Shown here piece after piece: positions 40,252-48,422 of a stretch of 64,000 nucleotides of DNA; positions within the stretch are counted from its first letter, which is position 1, and every line of letters starts with the position of its first letter. Origin of the DNA: Mesorhizobium shangrilense. GTDB taxonomy: Bacteria > Pseudomonadota > Alphaproteobacteria > Rhizobiales > Rhizobiaceae. The position numbers and the translations under genes were made by a program. Below the pieces are notes generated by a model that saw only the letters and a program-made list of their open reading frames with translations, was not told where the DNA came from and did no database searches. Location: contig NZ_JAQGPN010000001.1 of NCBI RefSeq assembly GCF_028826155.1, positions 3,725,501 to 3,789,500 of the forward strand. The letters run 5' to 3'.

Positions 40252-41250
40252 TCAGAATTTGTCGAGATCCTGATGCCGCGCCTTGATCTCCCGCACCGTC
40301 TTGGTCGACGAGCGCAGCACGATGGTGTGGGTGCGGATCGAATCCTTGCCGAACTTGACGCCGGCCAGCATGTTTCCGTCGGTGACGCCGGTTGCAGCGA
40401 ACAGAACGTCGCCGCGCGCCATCTCCTCGGCGCGGTAGACCTTCTTTGGATCGGCAATGCCCATCTTGGCCGCCCGTGCGACCTTCTCCGGCGTATCGAG
40501 GATCAGCCGGCCCTGGATCTGGCCGCCGATGCAGCGCAGCGCGGCTGCCGCCAGGACGCCCTCGGGCGCACCGCCCGAACCGATATAGATGTCGATGCCG
40601 GTCTCGTCGGGATCGGTCGTATGGATGACGCCGGCGACATCGCCGTCGCCGATCAGACGGATGGCGGCGCCGGTCGCACGCACCGCCTCGATCAGCTTTG
40701 CGTGGCGCGGCCGATCCAGGATGCAGGCCGTGATCTCGGACACCGACACGCCCTTGGCCTTGGCGAGACGGGCGATGTTCTCCGCCGGCGGCGCATCGAG
40801 GTCGACGACATCGGGGGCGTAGCCGGGGCCGATGGCGATCTTGTCCATATAGACGTCGGGCGCGTTGAGCAGGCTGCCCTTTTCGGCGATCGCAACCACC
40901 GCCAGCGCATTCGGCAGGTTCTTCGCGCAGATGGTGGTGCCTTCCAGCGGATCCAGCGCGATGTCGACTTCCGGACCGTCGCCGACGCCCACCTCCTCGC
41001 CGATGTAGAGCATGGGCGCCTCGTCGCGCTCTCCTTCTCCGATGACGACAGTGCCGCGGATCGGCAGTCGGTTGAGCTCGGAGCGCATGCCGTCGACAGC
41101 GGCTTGGTCAGCGGCCTTCTCGTCGCCACGGCCGCGCAGCCGCGCTGCAGCCACCGCCGCGCGTTCGGTGACGCGCACCAGTTCAATCGTCAGTATCCGG
41201 TCCAGCCCATCAAGGGGCGTGCTCGCATTCGCGCTGATCTGGCTGTCCAT
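40252..41250 (-). CDS. glpX: Fructose-1,6-bisphosphatase class II
   Basis: Gluconeogenic phosphatase of the GlpX type. The N-terminal ELVRVTERAAVAAARLRGRG, the metal-binding VVIGEGERDEAPML and IALDPLEGTT motifs, and GSGGAPEGVLAAAALRCIGG are all present. Length is 332 aa from the ATG at 41250, preceded by GAGGAACGG; a GTG at 41277 would add nine residues. It lies between hom and recJ, an order conserved in many Rhizobiales. Confidence 0.96.
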   Translation of the reverse strand: MDSQISANASTPLDGLDRILTIELVRVTERAAVAAARLRGRGDEKAADQAAVDGMRSELNRLPIRGTVVIGEGERDEAPMLYIGEEVGVGDGPEVDIALDPLEGTTICAKNLPNALAVVAIAEKGSLLNAPDVYMDKIAIGPGYAPDVVDLDAPPAENIARLAKAKGVSVSEITACILDRPRHAKLIEAVRATGAAIRLIGDGDVAGVIHTTDPDETGIDIYIGSGGAPEGVLAAAALRCIGGQIQGRLILDTPEKVARAAKMGIADPKKVYRAEEMARGDVLFAATGVTDGNMLAGVKFGKDSIRTHTIVLRSSTKTVREIKARHQDLDKF

Positions 41251-41338
41251 TCCGTTCCTCGTTGTTTCCGCCGCCACATGTATTTCTCAGGATCGCATGA
41301 CGGCCATGCGACCGTCGGTGCGGTCTGGCGACGCGCCG

Positions 41339-42652
41339 CTATCCGGCGCGTTCGATCCGGATCACCTGCGGCTTGTCGGTCAGGTGACCGTCCTTGGTGA
41401 TGCCTTCCACCGCCCTGCGGACCGCCGCCTCGGTGGTCTCGTGGGTCACGAGGATCACCGTTTTGCGATCCTCGCCGTCAGGCCCAACGCCGTGCTGGAC
41501 GATGGATTCCAGGGAAATCTCGTTGTCCGCCATCCGCTTGGCGATCGCCGCGAAGACCCCCAGGCGGTCATATACGGTCAGGCGAATGAAGTAGCCGCCC
41601 GCATGGCTGCGCATCTGCGCCTTCTTGTAGGGGCGTAGTTCCTTTGCAGGGAGGCCGAAGACAGGGCCGTGCTGGAAGCCCGGACGGCTCTTGGCTATGT
41701 CGGCGATGTCACCGACCACAGCCGAGGCCGTGGCGTTGCCGCCCGCCCCTGGCCCGGAGAGCAGCAACTCGCCGAGAATATCAGTCTCGATGGCGACCGC
41801 GTTGGTCACGCCATGCACCTGCGCGATCACCGAGGCGGTCGGCACCATGGTCGGGTGCACACGCTGCTCGATGCCGCTTTCGGTGCGCTGGGCAACGCCC
41901 AGCAGCTTGATGCGGTAGCCGAGTTCAGCCGCGGCGCGGATGTCGGCCTGGGTGATGTTGGAGATACCCTCCAGGTAGATGTCGCCGGCCGAAATCCGGC
42001 ATCCGAAGGCAAGGCTGGTGAGGATCGACAGCTTGTGCGCGGTGTCGTGACCCTCGATGTCGAAGGTCGGGTCGGCCTCGGCATAGCCAAGACGCTGCGC
42101 GTCCTTCAGGCAGGCGTCGAAGGACAGGCCTTCCGCCTCCATGCGGGTCAGGATGTAGTTGCAGGTGCCGTTGAGGATGCCGAAAACGCGTGTGACCGTG
42201 TTGCCGGCCATCGCCTCGCGCATCGTCTTGATGACCGGGATGCCGCCAGCCACCGCCGCCTCGTAGTTGAGCAGGACGCCGTGCTTCTCTGCGATCTCAG
42301 CCAGCGCCACGCCATGCTTGGCAAGCAGCGCCTTGTTGGCCGTCACGACATGCCGGCCGGCCTCGAGAGCCGCCTTGACCGCCTCATGCGCCGCACCGTT
42401 GTCGCCGCCGATCAGTTCCACGAAGACATCGATGTCCGCGCTCCGCGCCAGATCCACGGGATCGTCGAACCAGACGGCGCTCGAAAGGTCGATGCCGCGG
42501 TCGCGCCCCCTGCTCCGCGCCGACACGGCGGTCACGGCGATCTCTCGACCGCACTGCCTCGACAACTCGGCCGTCTTCTCCGCCAACACGCGAGCAACCG
42601 AGCTCCCGACTGTGCCGAGCCCGGCAATCCCGACGCGCAATGCTTCGGCCAT
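41339..42652 (-). CDS. hom: Homoserine dehydrogenase
   Basis: NAD(P)-dependent enzyme reducing aspartate semialdehyde to homoserine for Thr and Met synthesis. The Rossmann motif GIAGLGTVGSSVARVL is at the N-terminus, then VVTANKALLAKHG, GIPVIKTMREA, and the catalytic segment DPTFDIEGHDTAHKLSIL. A C-terminal ACT domain (FIRLTVYDRLGVFAAIAKRM) suggests allosteric control by threonine. Length is 437 aa. It is 58 bp downstream of the transaminase, so probably in one operon. Confidence 0.97.
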   Translation of the reverse strand: MAEALRVGIAGLGTVGSSVARVLAEKTAELSRQCGREIAVTAVSARSRGRDRGIDLSSAVWFDDPVDLARSADIDVFVELIGGDNGAAHEAVKAALEAGRHVVTANKALLAKHGVALAEIAEKHGVLLNYEAAVAGGIPVIKTMREAMAGNTVTRVFGILNGTCNYILTRMEAEGLSFDACLKDAQRLGYAEADPTFDIEGHDTAHKLSILTSLAFGCRISAGDIYLEGISNITQADIRAAAELGYRIKLLGVAQRTESGIEQRVHPTMVPTASVIAQVHGVTNAVAIETDILGELLLSGPGAGGNATASAVVGDIADIAKSRPGFQHGPVFGLPAKELRPYKKAQMRSHAGGYFIRLTVYDRLGVFAAIAKRMADNEISLESIVQHGVGPDGEDRKTVILVTHETTEAAVRRAVEGITKDGHLTDKPQVIRIERAG

Positions 42653-42710
42653 ACTTCAGCCCTCTGATTGATTTCGATGGGGTCCGGTCGGGCGCGAGGC
42701 CCGCCCTGCG

Positions 42711-43934
42711 TCAGCGACGCGCGGCAAGCGAGACGACGTTGTTCGGCTGCTTGGCGGACGAGGTGAGGAATTTCTTGATGTTGCGGGCGGCCTGACGGAT
42801 ACGGTGCTCGTTCTCGACCAGCGCCAGGCGCACGAAGTCATCCCCATGCTCGCCGAAGCCGACGCCGGGCGCGACAGCAACGTCGGCGTGCTCGATGAGC
42901 AGCTTGGAGAACTCGAGCGATCCGAGGTGGCGGAACGGCTCCGGGATCGGCGCCCAGGCGAACATCGAGGCGGCAGGCGCCGGAATGGTCCAGCCGGCGC
43001 GCTCGAAGGAATCCACCATCACGTCGCGGCGCTTGTGATAGACGTCGCGGACCTCCGCGATATCCGAGCCGTCGCCGTTCAGCGCCGCCGTGGCGGCCAC
43101 CTGGATCGGCGTGAATGCGCCGTAGTCGAGATAGGATTTTACCCGCGTCAGCGCCGAGATCAGCCGCTCGTTGCCAACCGCAAAACCCATGCGCCAGCCG
43201 GGCATGGAGAAGGTCTTCGACATCGAGGTGAACTCGACGGTGACTTCCATTGCGCCCGGCACCTGCAGAACGGAGGGCGGCGGGTTGCCGTCGAAGTAAA
43301 TCTCCGAATAGGCGAGATCCGATAGGATGATGATCTCGTTCTTGCGGGCGAAGGCGACGACATCCTTGTAGAAGTCGAGCGAGGCGACCAGCGCCGCCGG
43401 GTTTGACGGATAGTTCAGGATTAGCGCCAGCGGCTTCGGGATGGAATGACGCACGCCGCGCTCAAGCGCGGGGATGAAGTTGTCGTCCGGATCGGCCTGC
43501 ATGGAGCGAATGACGCCGCCCGACATGATGAAGCCGAAGGCGTGGATAGGATATGTCGGGTTCGGGCACAGCACCACGTCGCCGGGTGCCGTGATCGCCT
43601 GCGCCATGTTGGCGAAGCCTTCCTTCGAGCCGAGCGTCGCGACGATCTGCGTGTCGGGGTCGAGCTTCACGCCGAAGCGGCGCGCATAGTAGTTGGCCTG
43701 CGCGCGGCGCAGGCCGGGAATGCCGCGGGACGACGAATAGCGGTGGGTGCGCGGGTCACGCACGACTTCGCAAAGCTTGTCGACGATGGCCGTCGGCGTC
43801 GGCAAATCGGGATTTCCCATGCCCAGATCGATGATGTCGGCGCCACGAGCTCGCGCGCTGGCCTTCAGGCGATTGACCTGCTCGAAGACGTATGGCGGCA
43901 GCCGGCGGACCTTGTGAAACTCTTCCATCATCAT
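42711..43934 (-). CDS. PLP-dependent transaminase (AlaC-like)
   Basis: Fold-type I aminotransferase of 407 aa close to glutamate-pyruvate transaminase AlaC. Conserved parts include DIIDLGMGNPDLPTP, ATLGSKEGFANM, ILNYPSNPAALVA, LSDLAYSEIYFDG and the PLP-lysine segment TSMSKTFSMPGWRMGF. The adjacent hom gene and the family suggest a role in amino-acid synthesis; alanine or methionine-pathway transamination are both possible. Three consecutive Met codons start it. Confidence 0.92.
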   Translation of the reverse strand: MMMEEFHKVRRLPPYVFEQVNRLKASARARGADIIDLGMGNPDLPTPTAIVDKLCEVVRDPRTHRYSSSRGIPGLRRAQANYYARRFGVKLDPDTQIVATLGSKEGFANMAQAITAPGDVVLCPNPTYPIHAFGFIMSGGVIRSMQADPDDNFIPALERGVRHSIPKPLALILNYPSNPAALVASLDFYKDVVAFARKNEIIILSDLAYSEIYFDGNPPPSVLQVPGAMEVTVEFTSMSKTFSMPGWRMGFAVGNERLISALTRVKSYLDYGAFTPIQVAATAALNGDGSDIAEVRDVYHKRRDVMVDSFERAGWTIPAPAASMFAWAPIPEPFRHLGSLEFSKLLIEHADVAVAPGVGFGEHGDDFVRLALVENEHRIRQAARNIKKFLTSSAKQPNNVVSLAARR

Positions 43935-43999
43935 ACCAATCAGGGAGTGGGCGGGAACGGCGGCGGCTATACACCCATTCGCCTACGCGGTCGATAGGA

Positions 44000-44389
44000 T
44001 CACTGCTTGCCTTCGATGTCGGCCAGGACGGAATCTCCGCGATCCTTGGCCAACGTCAGAAGCCGCAGCCGTTCTTCCTCGGTGATGCTCGATGCGCCGA
44101 CGCCCGCCTTGGCGGCGCTGGCGCTGGACACCAGTCCCGTGCGCCCCGAAGTCTGCTCCTGGGGCGTCAGCTGCGGTCCGGCCGCCTGCGGCCTGATGTT
44201 GAGGTTCGGGTAGGTTCCGGTGTTCTGGGGGGCCGAGCCGCTGATCGACGGCACCGTGCTGACGGGGCCCACACCCTCTTCGATATTCGACGCGCAGCCG
44301 CCGATGGTCAAAAGAATGCCACAGATCGCTGCATTGCGCATGACGGCGCGGCCGGAGAATTTCCATGCACCGTCAAGGTGATATCTCAT
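44000..44389 (-). CDS. Small lipoprotein
   Basis: A 129-aa exported lipoprotein of unknown function. A signal peptide (MRNAAICGILLTIGGC) ends in the lipobox IGGC, so the mature protein is anchored by a lipidated cysteine. The mature part is Pro/Gly/Ser-rich (GPVSTVPSISGSAP, GPQLTPQEQTSGRTGL) and ends in a short helix (EEERLRLLTLAKDRGDSVL). GGAG upstream favours the ATG at 44389; the ATG at 44341, just before the signal, is an alternative. It is 65 bp upstream of the transaminase on the same strand and divergent from phaC. Confidence 0.82.
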   Translation of the reverse strand: MRYHLDGAWKFSGRAVMRNAAICGILLTIGGCASNIEEGVGPVSTVPSISGSAPQNTGTYPNLNIRPQAAGPQLTPQEQTSGRTGLVSSASAAKAGVGASSITEEERLRLLTLAKDRGDSVLADIEGKQ

Positions 44390-44487
44390 ACGTTCGTTTC
44401 TCCACGTCGGACCATTGCCGTTGGACCGTGTCAAAGCTGCCATGATACTATGTCAAAAGAAAAGTCCATGGGAGGATCGTTTCGATC

Positions 44488-46320
44488 ATGTCGAGAACTG
44501 CCGATTCGAACAATGCGAACGAAGACGGCAGATCCCCCGTTGACCAGTATCTGGTCAAGGATCCCGAGAAATTTGCGCTGAACGTCGCCAAGATGATCGA
44601 GGAAGCCGGCAAGGCTGCTTCCGCGTGGGCGACCCCGCGCGAGAACGGCGAGATGCGCGACACCGTGGCGGAGCCGATGGCCGACATGGTCAAGACGTTC
44701 TCCAAGCTGACCGAATACTGGCTCGCCGATCCCTCGCGCGCCCTTGAAGCGCAGACGCGCCTCTTCGCAGGCTACATGGACGTGTGGAGTTCGGCGATCC
44801 AGCGCGTCAGCACGGGCGACGAGGTCGAGGGCCAGGTCGCGCCCGAGCGGGGCGACAAGCGCTTCCTCGACCCCGAATGGGGCAAGAACGCGTTCTTCGA
44901 TTTCCTGAAGCAGGCTTATCTCGTCACCTCCCGCTGGGCCGGCGACTTGGTCGAGCACGCCGAGGGGCTCGACGAGCACACGAAGCACAAGGCCGGCTTC
45001 TACGTGAAGCAGATCTCCAACGCGATCTCGCCGTCGAACTTCATCCTCACCAATCCGGAGCTCTTCCGCGAGACGGTGGCGTCGCACGGCGAAAACCTGG
45101 TGCGCGGCATGAGGATGCTGGCCGAGGACATCGAGGCCGGCAAGGGCGACCTGAAGCTCAGGCAGGCGGACAGCTCCCAGTTCAGGATCGGCGAGAATAT
45201 CGCCGTGACGCCCGGCAAGGTCATTGCGCGCAGCGAACTGGCGGAAATCATCCAGTATGCCGCCACCACCGACAAGGTGCTGAAGCGGCCGCTTCTCATC
45301 TGCCCGCCGTGGATCAACAAGTTCTACATCCTCGACCTCAACCCGGAAAAATCCTTCATCCGATGGGCGGTGGAGCAAGGGCACACCGTATTCGTCATCT
45401 CCTGGGTGAACCCCGACGAGCGACACGGGCGCATGGACTGGGAGGCGTATATCCGGGACGGGCTGCAGTTCGGCCTCGACACGATCGAGAAGGCGACCGG
45501 CGAGCGTGCGGTCAATGCGATCGGCTACTGCGTCGGCGGCACGCTACTGGCGGCCGGTCTGGCCCTCTTCGCCAGGGAAGGCGAGGACCGCATCAAATCG
45601 GTCACCTTCTTCACCACCCAGGTCGACTTCACCCATGCGGGCGACCTCAAGGTGTTCGTCGACGAGGACCAGATTGCCGCGCTCGAGCGCTCGATGAACC
45701 AGAAGGGCTACCTCGACGGCACCAAGATGGCCACAGCCTTCAACATGCTGCGCTCCGGCGACCTGATCTGGCCCTACGTCGTCAACAACTACATGCGCGG
45801 CAAAGCACCGATGCCGTTCGACCTGCTCTACTGGAACTCCGATTCCACCCGCATGGCGGCGGCGAACCACTCGTTCTACCTGCGCAACTGCTATCTCGAG
45901 AACAATCTCTCGCAGGGCCGCATGAAGCTCGACGGCAAGACCGTGTCGCTCGGCGACGTCAAGATACCGGTCTACAATCTCGCCTCGCGGGAAGACCACA
46001 TCGCCCCTGCCCGCTCGGTGTTCCTCGGGTCGCGCTATTTTGGCGGCGAGGTCGAGTATGTGATGGCCGGCTCCGGCCACATCGCGGGCGTCGTCAATCC
46101 GGTGACGTCGAAGAAGTACCAGTACTGGACCGGCGGCAAGCCGGTCGGCGAATTCGAGGACTGGGTCGCCAAGGCTACCGAGCATCCGGGCTCATGGTGG
46201 CCCCACTGGCAGCGCTGGATCGAGGAAAAGGATGGCGCCCGCGTGCCGCCCCGCAAGCTGCCACCAGCCTCGCGGACGCTCGGCGACGCGCCCGGCGCCT
46301 ACGTCAAGGTGCGGGTCTAG
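44488..46320 (+). CDS. phaC: Class I poly(3-hydroxyalkanoate) synthase
   Basis: Polymerises hydroxyacyl-CoA into PHA storage granules. The N-terminal PhaC domain precedes an alpha/beta-hydrolase domain with the nucleophile cysteine in the lipase-like box GYCVGG. The catalytic aspartate lies in SREDHIAP and the histidine in GSGHIAG. Length 610 aa is normal for class I. The ATG at 44488 has GGGAGG upstream. phaA, phaB, phaP and phaR are not in this window, as is usual in rhizobia, where phaC is separate from phaAB. Confidence 0.97.
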   Translation: MSRTADSNNANEDGRSPVDQYLVKDPEKFALNVAKMIEEAGKAASAWATPRENGEMRDTVAEPMADMVKTFSKLTEYWLADPSRALEAQTRLFAGYMDVWSSAIQRVSTGDEVEGQVAPERGDKRFLDPEWGKNAFFDFLKQAYLVTSRWAGDLVEHAEGLDEHTKHKAGFYVKQISNAISPSNFILTNPELFRETVASHGENLVRGMRMLAEDIEAGKGDLKLRQADSSQFRIGENIAVTPGKVIARSELAEIIQYAATTDKVLKRPLLICPPWINKFYILDLNPEKSFIRWAVEQGHTVFVISWVNPDERHGRMDWEAYIRDGLQFGLDTIEKATGERAVNAIGYCVGGTLLAAGLALFAREGEDRIKSVTFFTTQVDFTHAGDLKVFVDEDQIAALERSMNQKGYLDGTKMATAFNMLRSGDLIWPYVVNNYMRGKAPMPFDLLYWNSDSTRMAAANHSFYLRNCYLENNLSQGRMKLDGKTVSLGDVKIPVYNLASREDHIAPARSVFLGSRYFGGEVEYVMAGSGHIAGVVNPVTSKKYQYWTGGKPVGEFEDWVAKATEHPGSWWPHWQRWIEEKDGARVPPRKLPPASRTLGDAPGAYVKVRV

Positions 46321-46598
46321 GGTCGAGGCAGGTTCGATGCTGCATCCAACCGCAAGCTTCGCGAAATGCGGATGGATCATGCTGCGATAAGCATCGTGCG
46401 CCCGGAGCGTATGTGTTGACGCTGCGCCACATTCCGGCGAAAACGTGACCGGTATCATGTTCTCGCCCCATTTCCCGCATACGCAGTTGCTCCGGGGAAA
46501 TAGGTCTATCTGGGCGATTTGTTTCGAGGCGTTTGCCTCGATCCATGGATAAGTGGGCCGCTCCTAGCGCGCCAATGCGGTTGGAAGGGGAAGCGATT

Positions 46599-47828
46599 TT
46601 GAGTCCAGTGCGATCGCGCTCCGCGAAGAGGTTGGTGCATGCGTTTGCCGCTGCGGCGACCTCGCTGCTCATCGCTTCCTGCTCGACCTCCCCTGACGGC
46701 CAGGCCAGCTTCGCGCTTTCCAATCCCGCATTGAGTTCCGACGCCGCCACGACCGACGACACAGCGAACGGCGTTGCCCCGGAGGCAACGGCGGTCGCGG
46801 CCGATTCCAGCGCCGACCACCGAGCCGGCGCCGGCAACTCCGCCCTCCCCGCGAAGGTAGCCTATCTTCCCCCGGCGAAGCCCGGCGCGGCTTTTCCCAA
46901 GGCCGGCCTGGCCGCTTCGGCCGAATCATCAGCCGATGCGAATACGGCAGTGAAGGCAGACGCAACAGCCGCCGCCACCGCCGGGCAGGAGCCCGCTGCA
47001 AAGGAACAAATCCTTACTGCCTCGCCGCCCTCGCCGCGCAACGAACAGGTGATGACGGCTGCTAACCCGGCGGCTGCCGAACCAGCGCCGAAGAAGCGGA
47101 GCTTCCTCGCCTCCCTTTTCTCGGCGAATCAGGCGGCCGCAGCTCCCGTCAGGACGCAGAAGCCGGAGACCCAGGACAGCAACGCGACGACGGCGGCTTC
47201 CGTAAAGCCGGAGGCCCCGAAAGCGGCCTCCCAAAAGCCCGAACCGGCGCCGCTCGTCAAACTCGCCTCCACGGAACCGTCCGAACAGCTCGCGATATCG
47301 CGGGGCGTCACCGGCTCCTACGGCAGCGACGCCCTGCCCGGCGTGCGCAAGACCGAGCTCTTCGAGATCAAGCGCAAGTCGGGCCTCGACGACGACAGTG
47401 ACGTCGACCTGCACGAGGAGGACGACATTGGGCCGATCAGGGTCGCCTCGGCTGCGGGCCTCGCGCGACTGGCTCCCAACGGGCTGCTCAAGCAGACCGA
47501 CCGCGTCGACACGGCCTGCCTCAAGCCGGCACTGGTGCGGACGCTGAAGCAGATGGAGCGCCACTTCGGCCGCAAGGTCGTCATCACCTCCGGCTATCGC
47601 AGCGCGAGCTACAACCGGCAGGTGCGCGGCGCCAAGAATTCGCAGCACATGTACTGCGCCGCAGCCGACATCCAGATCCCGGGCGTCAGCAAGTGGGAGG
47701 TCGCGAACTTTGCGCGCAGCCTGCCCGGCCGTGGCGGCGTCGGCACATACTGCCACACCGAGTCCGTTCATGTGGACGTCGGGCCGGAGCGCGACTGGAA
47801 CTGGCGCTGCCGCCGTGGCAAGGCCTGA
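46599..47828 (+). CDS. Lipoprotein with C-terminal peptidase M15-like (YcbK/DUF882) domain
   Basis: An exported lipoprotein: basic residues then AFAAAATSLLIASC, with lipobox IASC. About 270 residues of Ala/Pro/Lys/Glu low-complexity sequence follow, probably a flexible spacer. The C-terminal domain of about 120 residues has VVITSGYRSASYNRQV, SQHMYCAAADI and SVHVDVG, placing His, Asp and His where M15-type zinc enzymes bind metal; it is likely a murein-active endopeptidase or carboxypeptidase. The start is uncertain: TTG at 46599 follows GGAAGGGGA, with ATG 46575 and TTG 46533 as alternatives. It is preceded by about 280 bp without a gene. Confidence 0.87.
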   Translation: MSPVRSRSAKRLVHAFAAAATSLLIASCSTSPDGQASFALSNPALSSDAATTDDTANGVAPEATAVAADSSADHRAGAGNSALPAKVAYLPPAKPGAAFPKAGLAASAESSADANTAVKADATAAATAGQEPAAKEQILTASPPSPRNEQVMTAANPAAAEPAPKKRSFLASLFSANQAAAAPVRTQKPETQDSNATTAASVKPEAPKAASQKPEPAPLVKLASTEPSEQLAISRGVTGSYGSDALPGVRKTELFEIKRKSGLDDDSDVDLHEEDDIGPIRVASAAGLARLAPNGLLKQTDRVDTACLKPALVRTLKQMERHFGRKVVITSGYRSASYNRQVRGAKNSQHMYCAAADIQIPGVSKWEVANFARSLPGRGGVGTYCHTESVHVDVGPERDWNWRCRRGKA

Positions 47829-47910
47829 AACAGGTCGCTGAAAAAAGTACGAAAATCGATGACTTGGCGGGTTGACCCTTCGGGACCAAGCTGACTATAA
47901 GCCCGCTGTC

Positions 47911-47987
47911 CGCGCCCATCGTCTAGCGGTCTAGGACGCCGCCCTTTCACGGCGGAAACACGGGTTCGATTCCCGTTGGGCGTGCCA
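47911..47987 (+). tRNA. tRNA-Glu (anticodon TTC)
   Basis: Cloverleaf with encoded CCA. The acceptor GCGCCCA pairs with TGGGCGT (first pair G-U), the D-arm is TCGTCTAGCGGTCTAGGA, and the anticodon stem CCGCC/GGCGG holds CTTTCAC with TTC. The T-arm has GGTTCGATTCC. Seven T residues follow the CCA end. Confidence 0.96.
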
Positions 47988-48422
47988 TTTTTTTCCGGCA
48001 CTTTGCGCTGCGAGCGTGCAGCGAATCAGTCAATCGAAGGGTCCCTAGACGGCCCTCGATGACAGGTACGCGCGTTTCTCGCCGGCCGACGTCGTCTCGC
48101 CACTTTCCGCGCGCCGAACCAGCACCTTCCGTACCTCGATGTGACTGCGGACATCGTCGTCATGATGTCCGGAACACTCCCCTTCCCTGTCCCGGCACAG
48201 GATGCGGCCTGCAAAGACCTCAGGCGCGCCAAAGGGCGCGAGAGCGTGACGCGCAAGTCACCTGCGCGTCATCCGACGTTGCCGCAACAGCTCAGAGAAT
48301 AATGCTCGCGCTCCACGTGCATGCTTGCGCCGAATCGTTCATTTGTACAATTCGCTACAACCGTACGTTAAGAAACGGCGTGGCATTCCAGCCGATCGGC
48401 ATTGGACAGGGGGAGACGTTTC
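47988..48422 (+). promoter_or_regulatory. Upstream region of the RTX surface-protein gene with two inverted repeats
   Basis: About 435 bp without a gene. Two perfect inverted repeats stand out: GGACATC/GATGTCC with an 8-nt centre (48149-48170) and TGACGCGCA/TGCGCGTCA with a 7-nt centre (48247-48271). Closer to the gene, TACAAT near 48353 and TTAAG near 48369 give a locally AT-richer patch fitting a promoter. GGGGGAG ends about 8 bases before the ATG at 48423. The repeats could be operators or leader hairpins. Confidence 0.45.
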
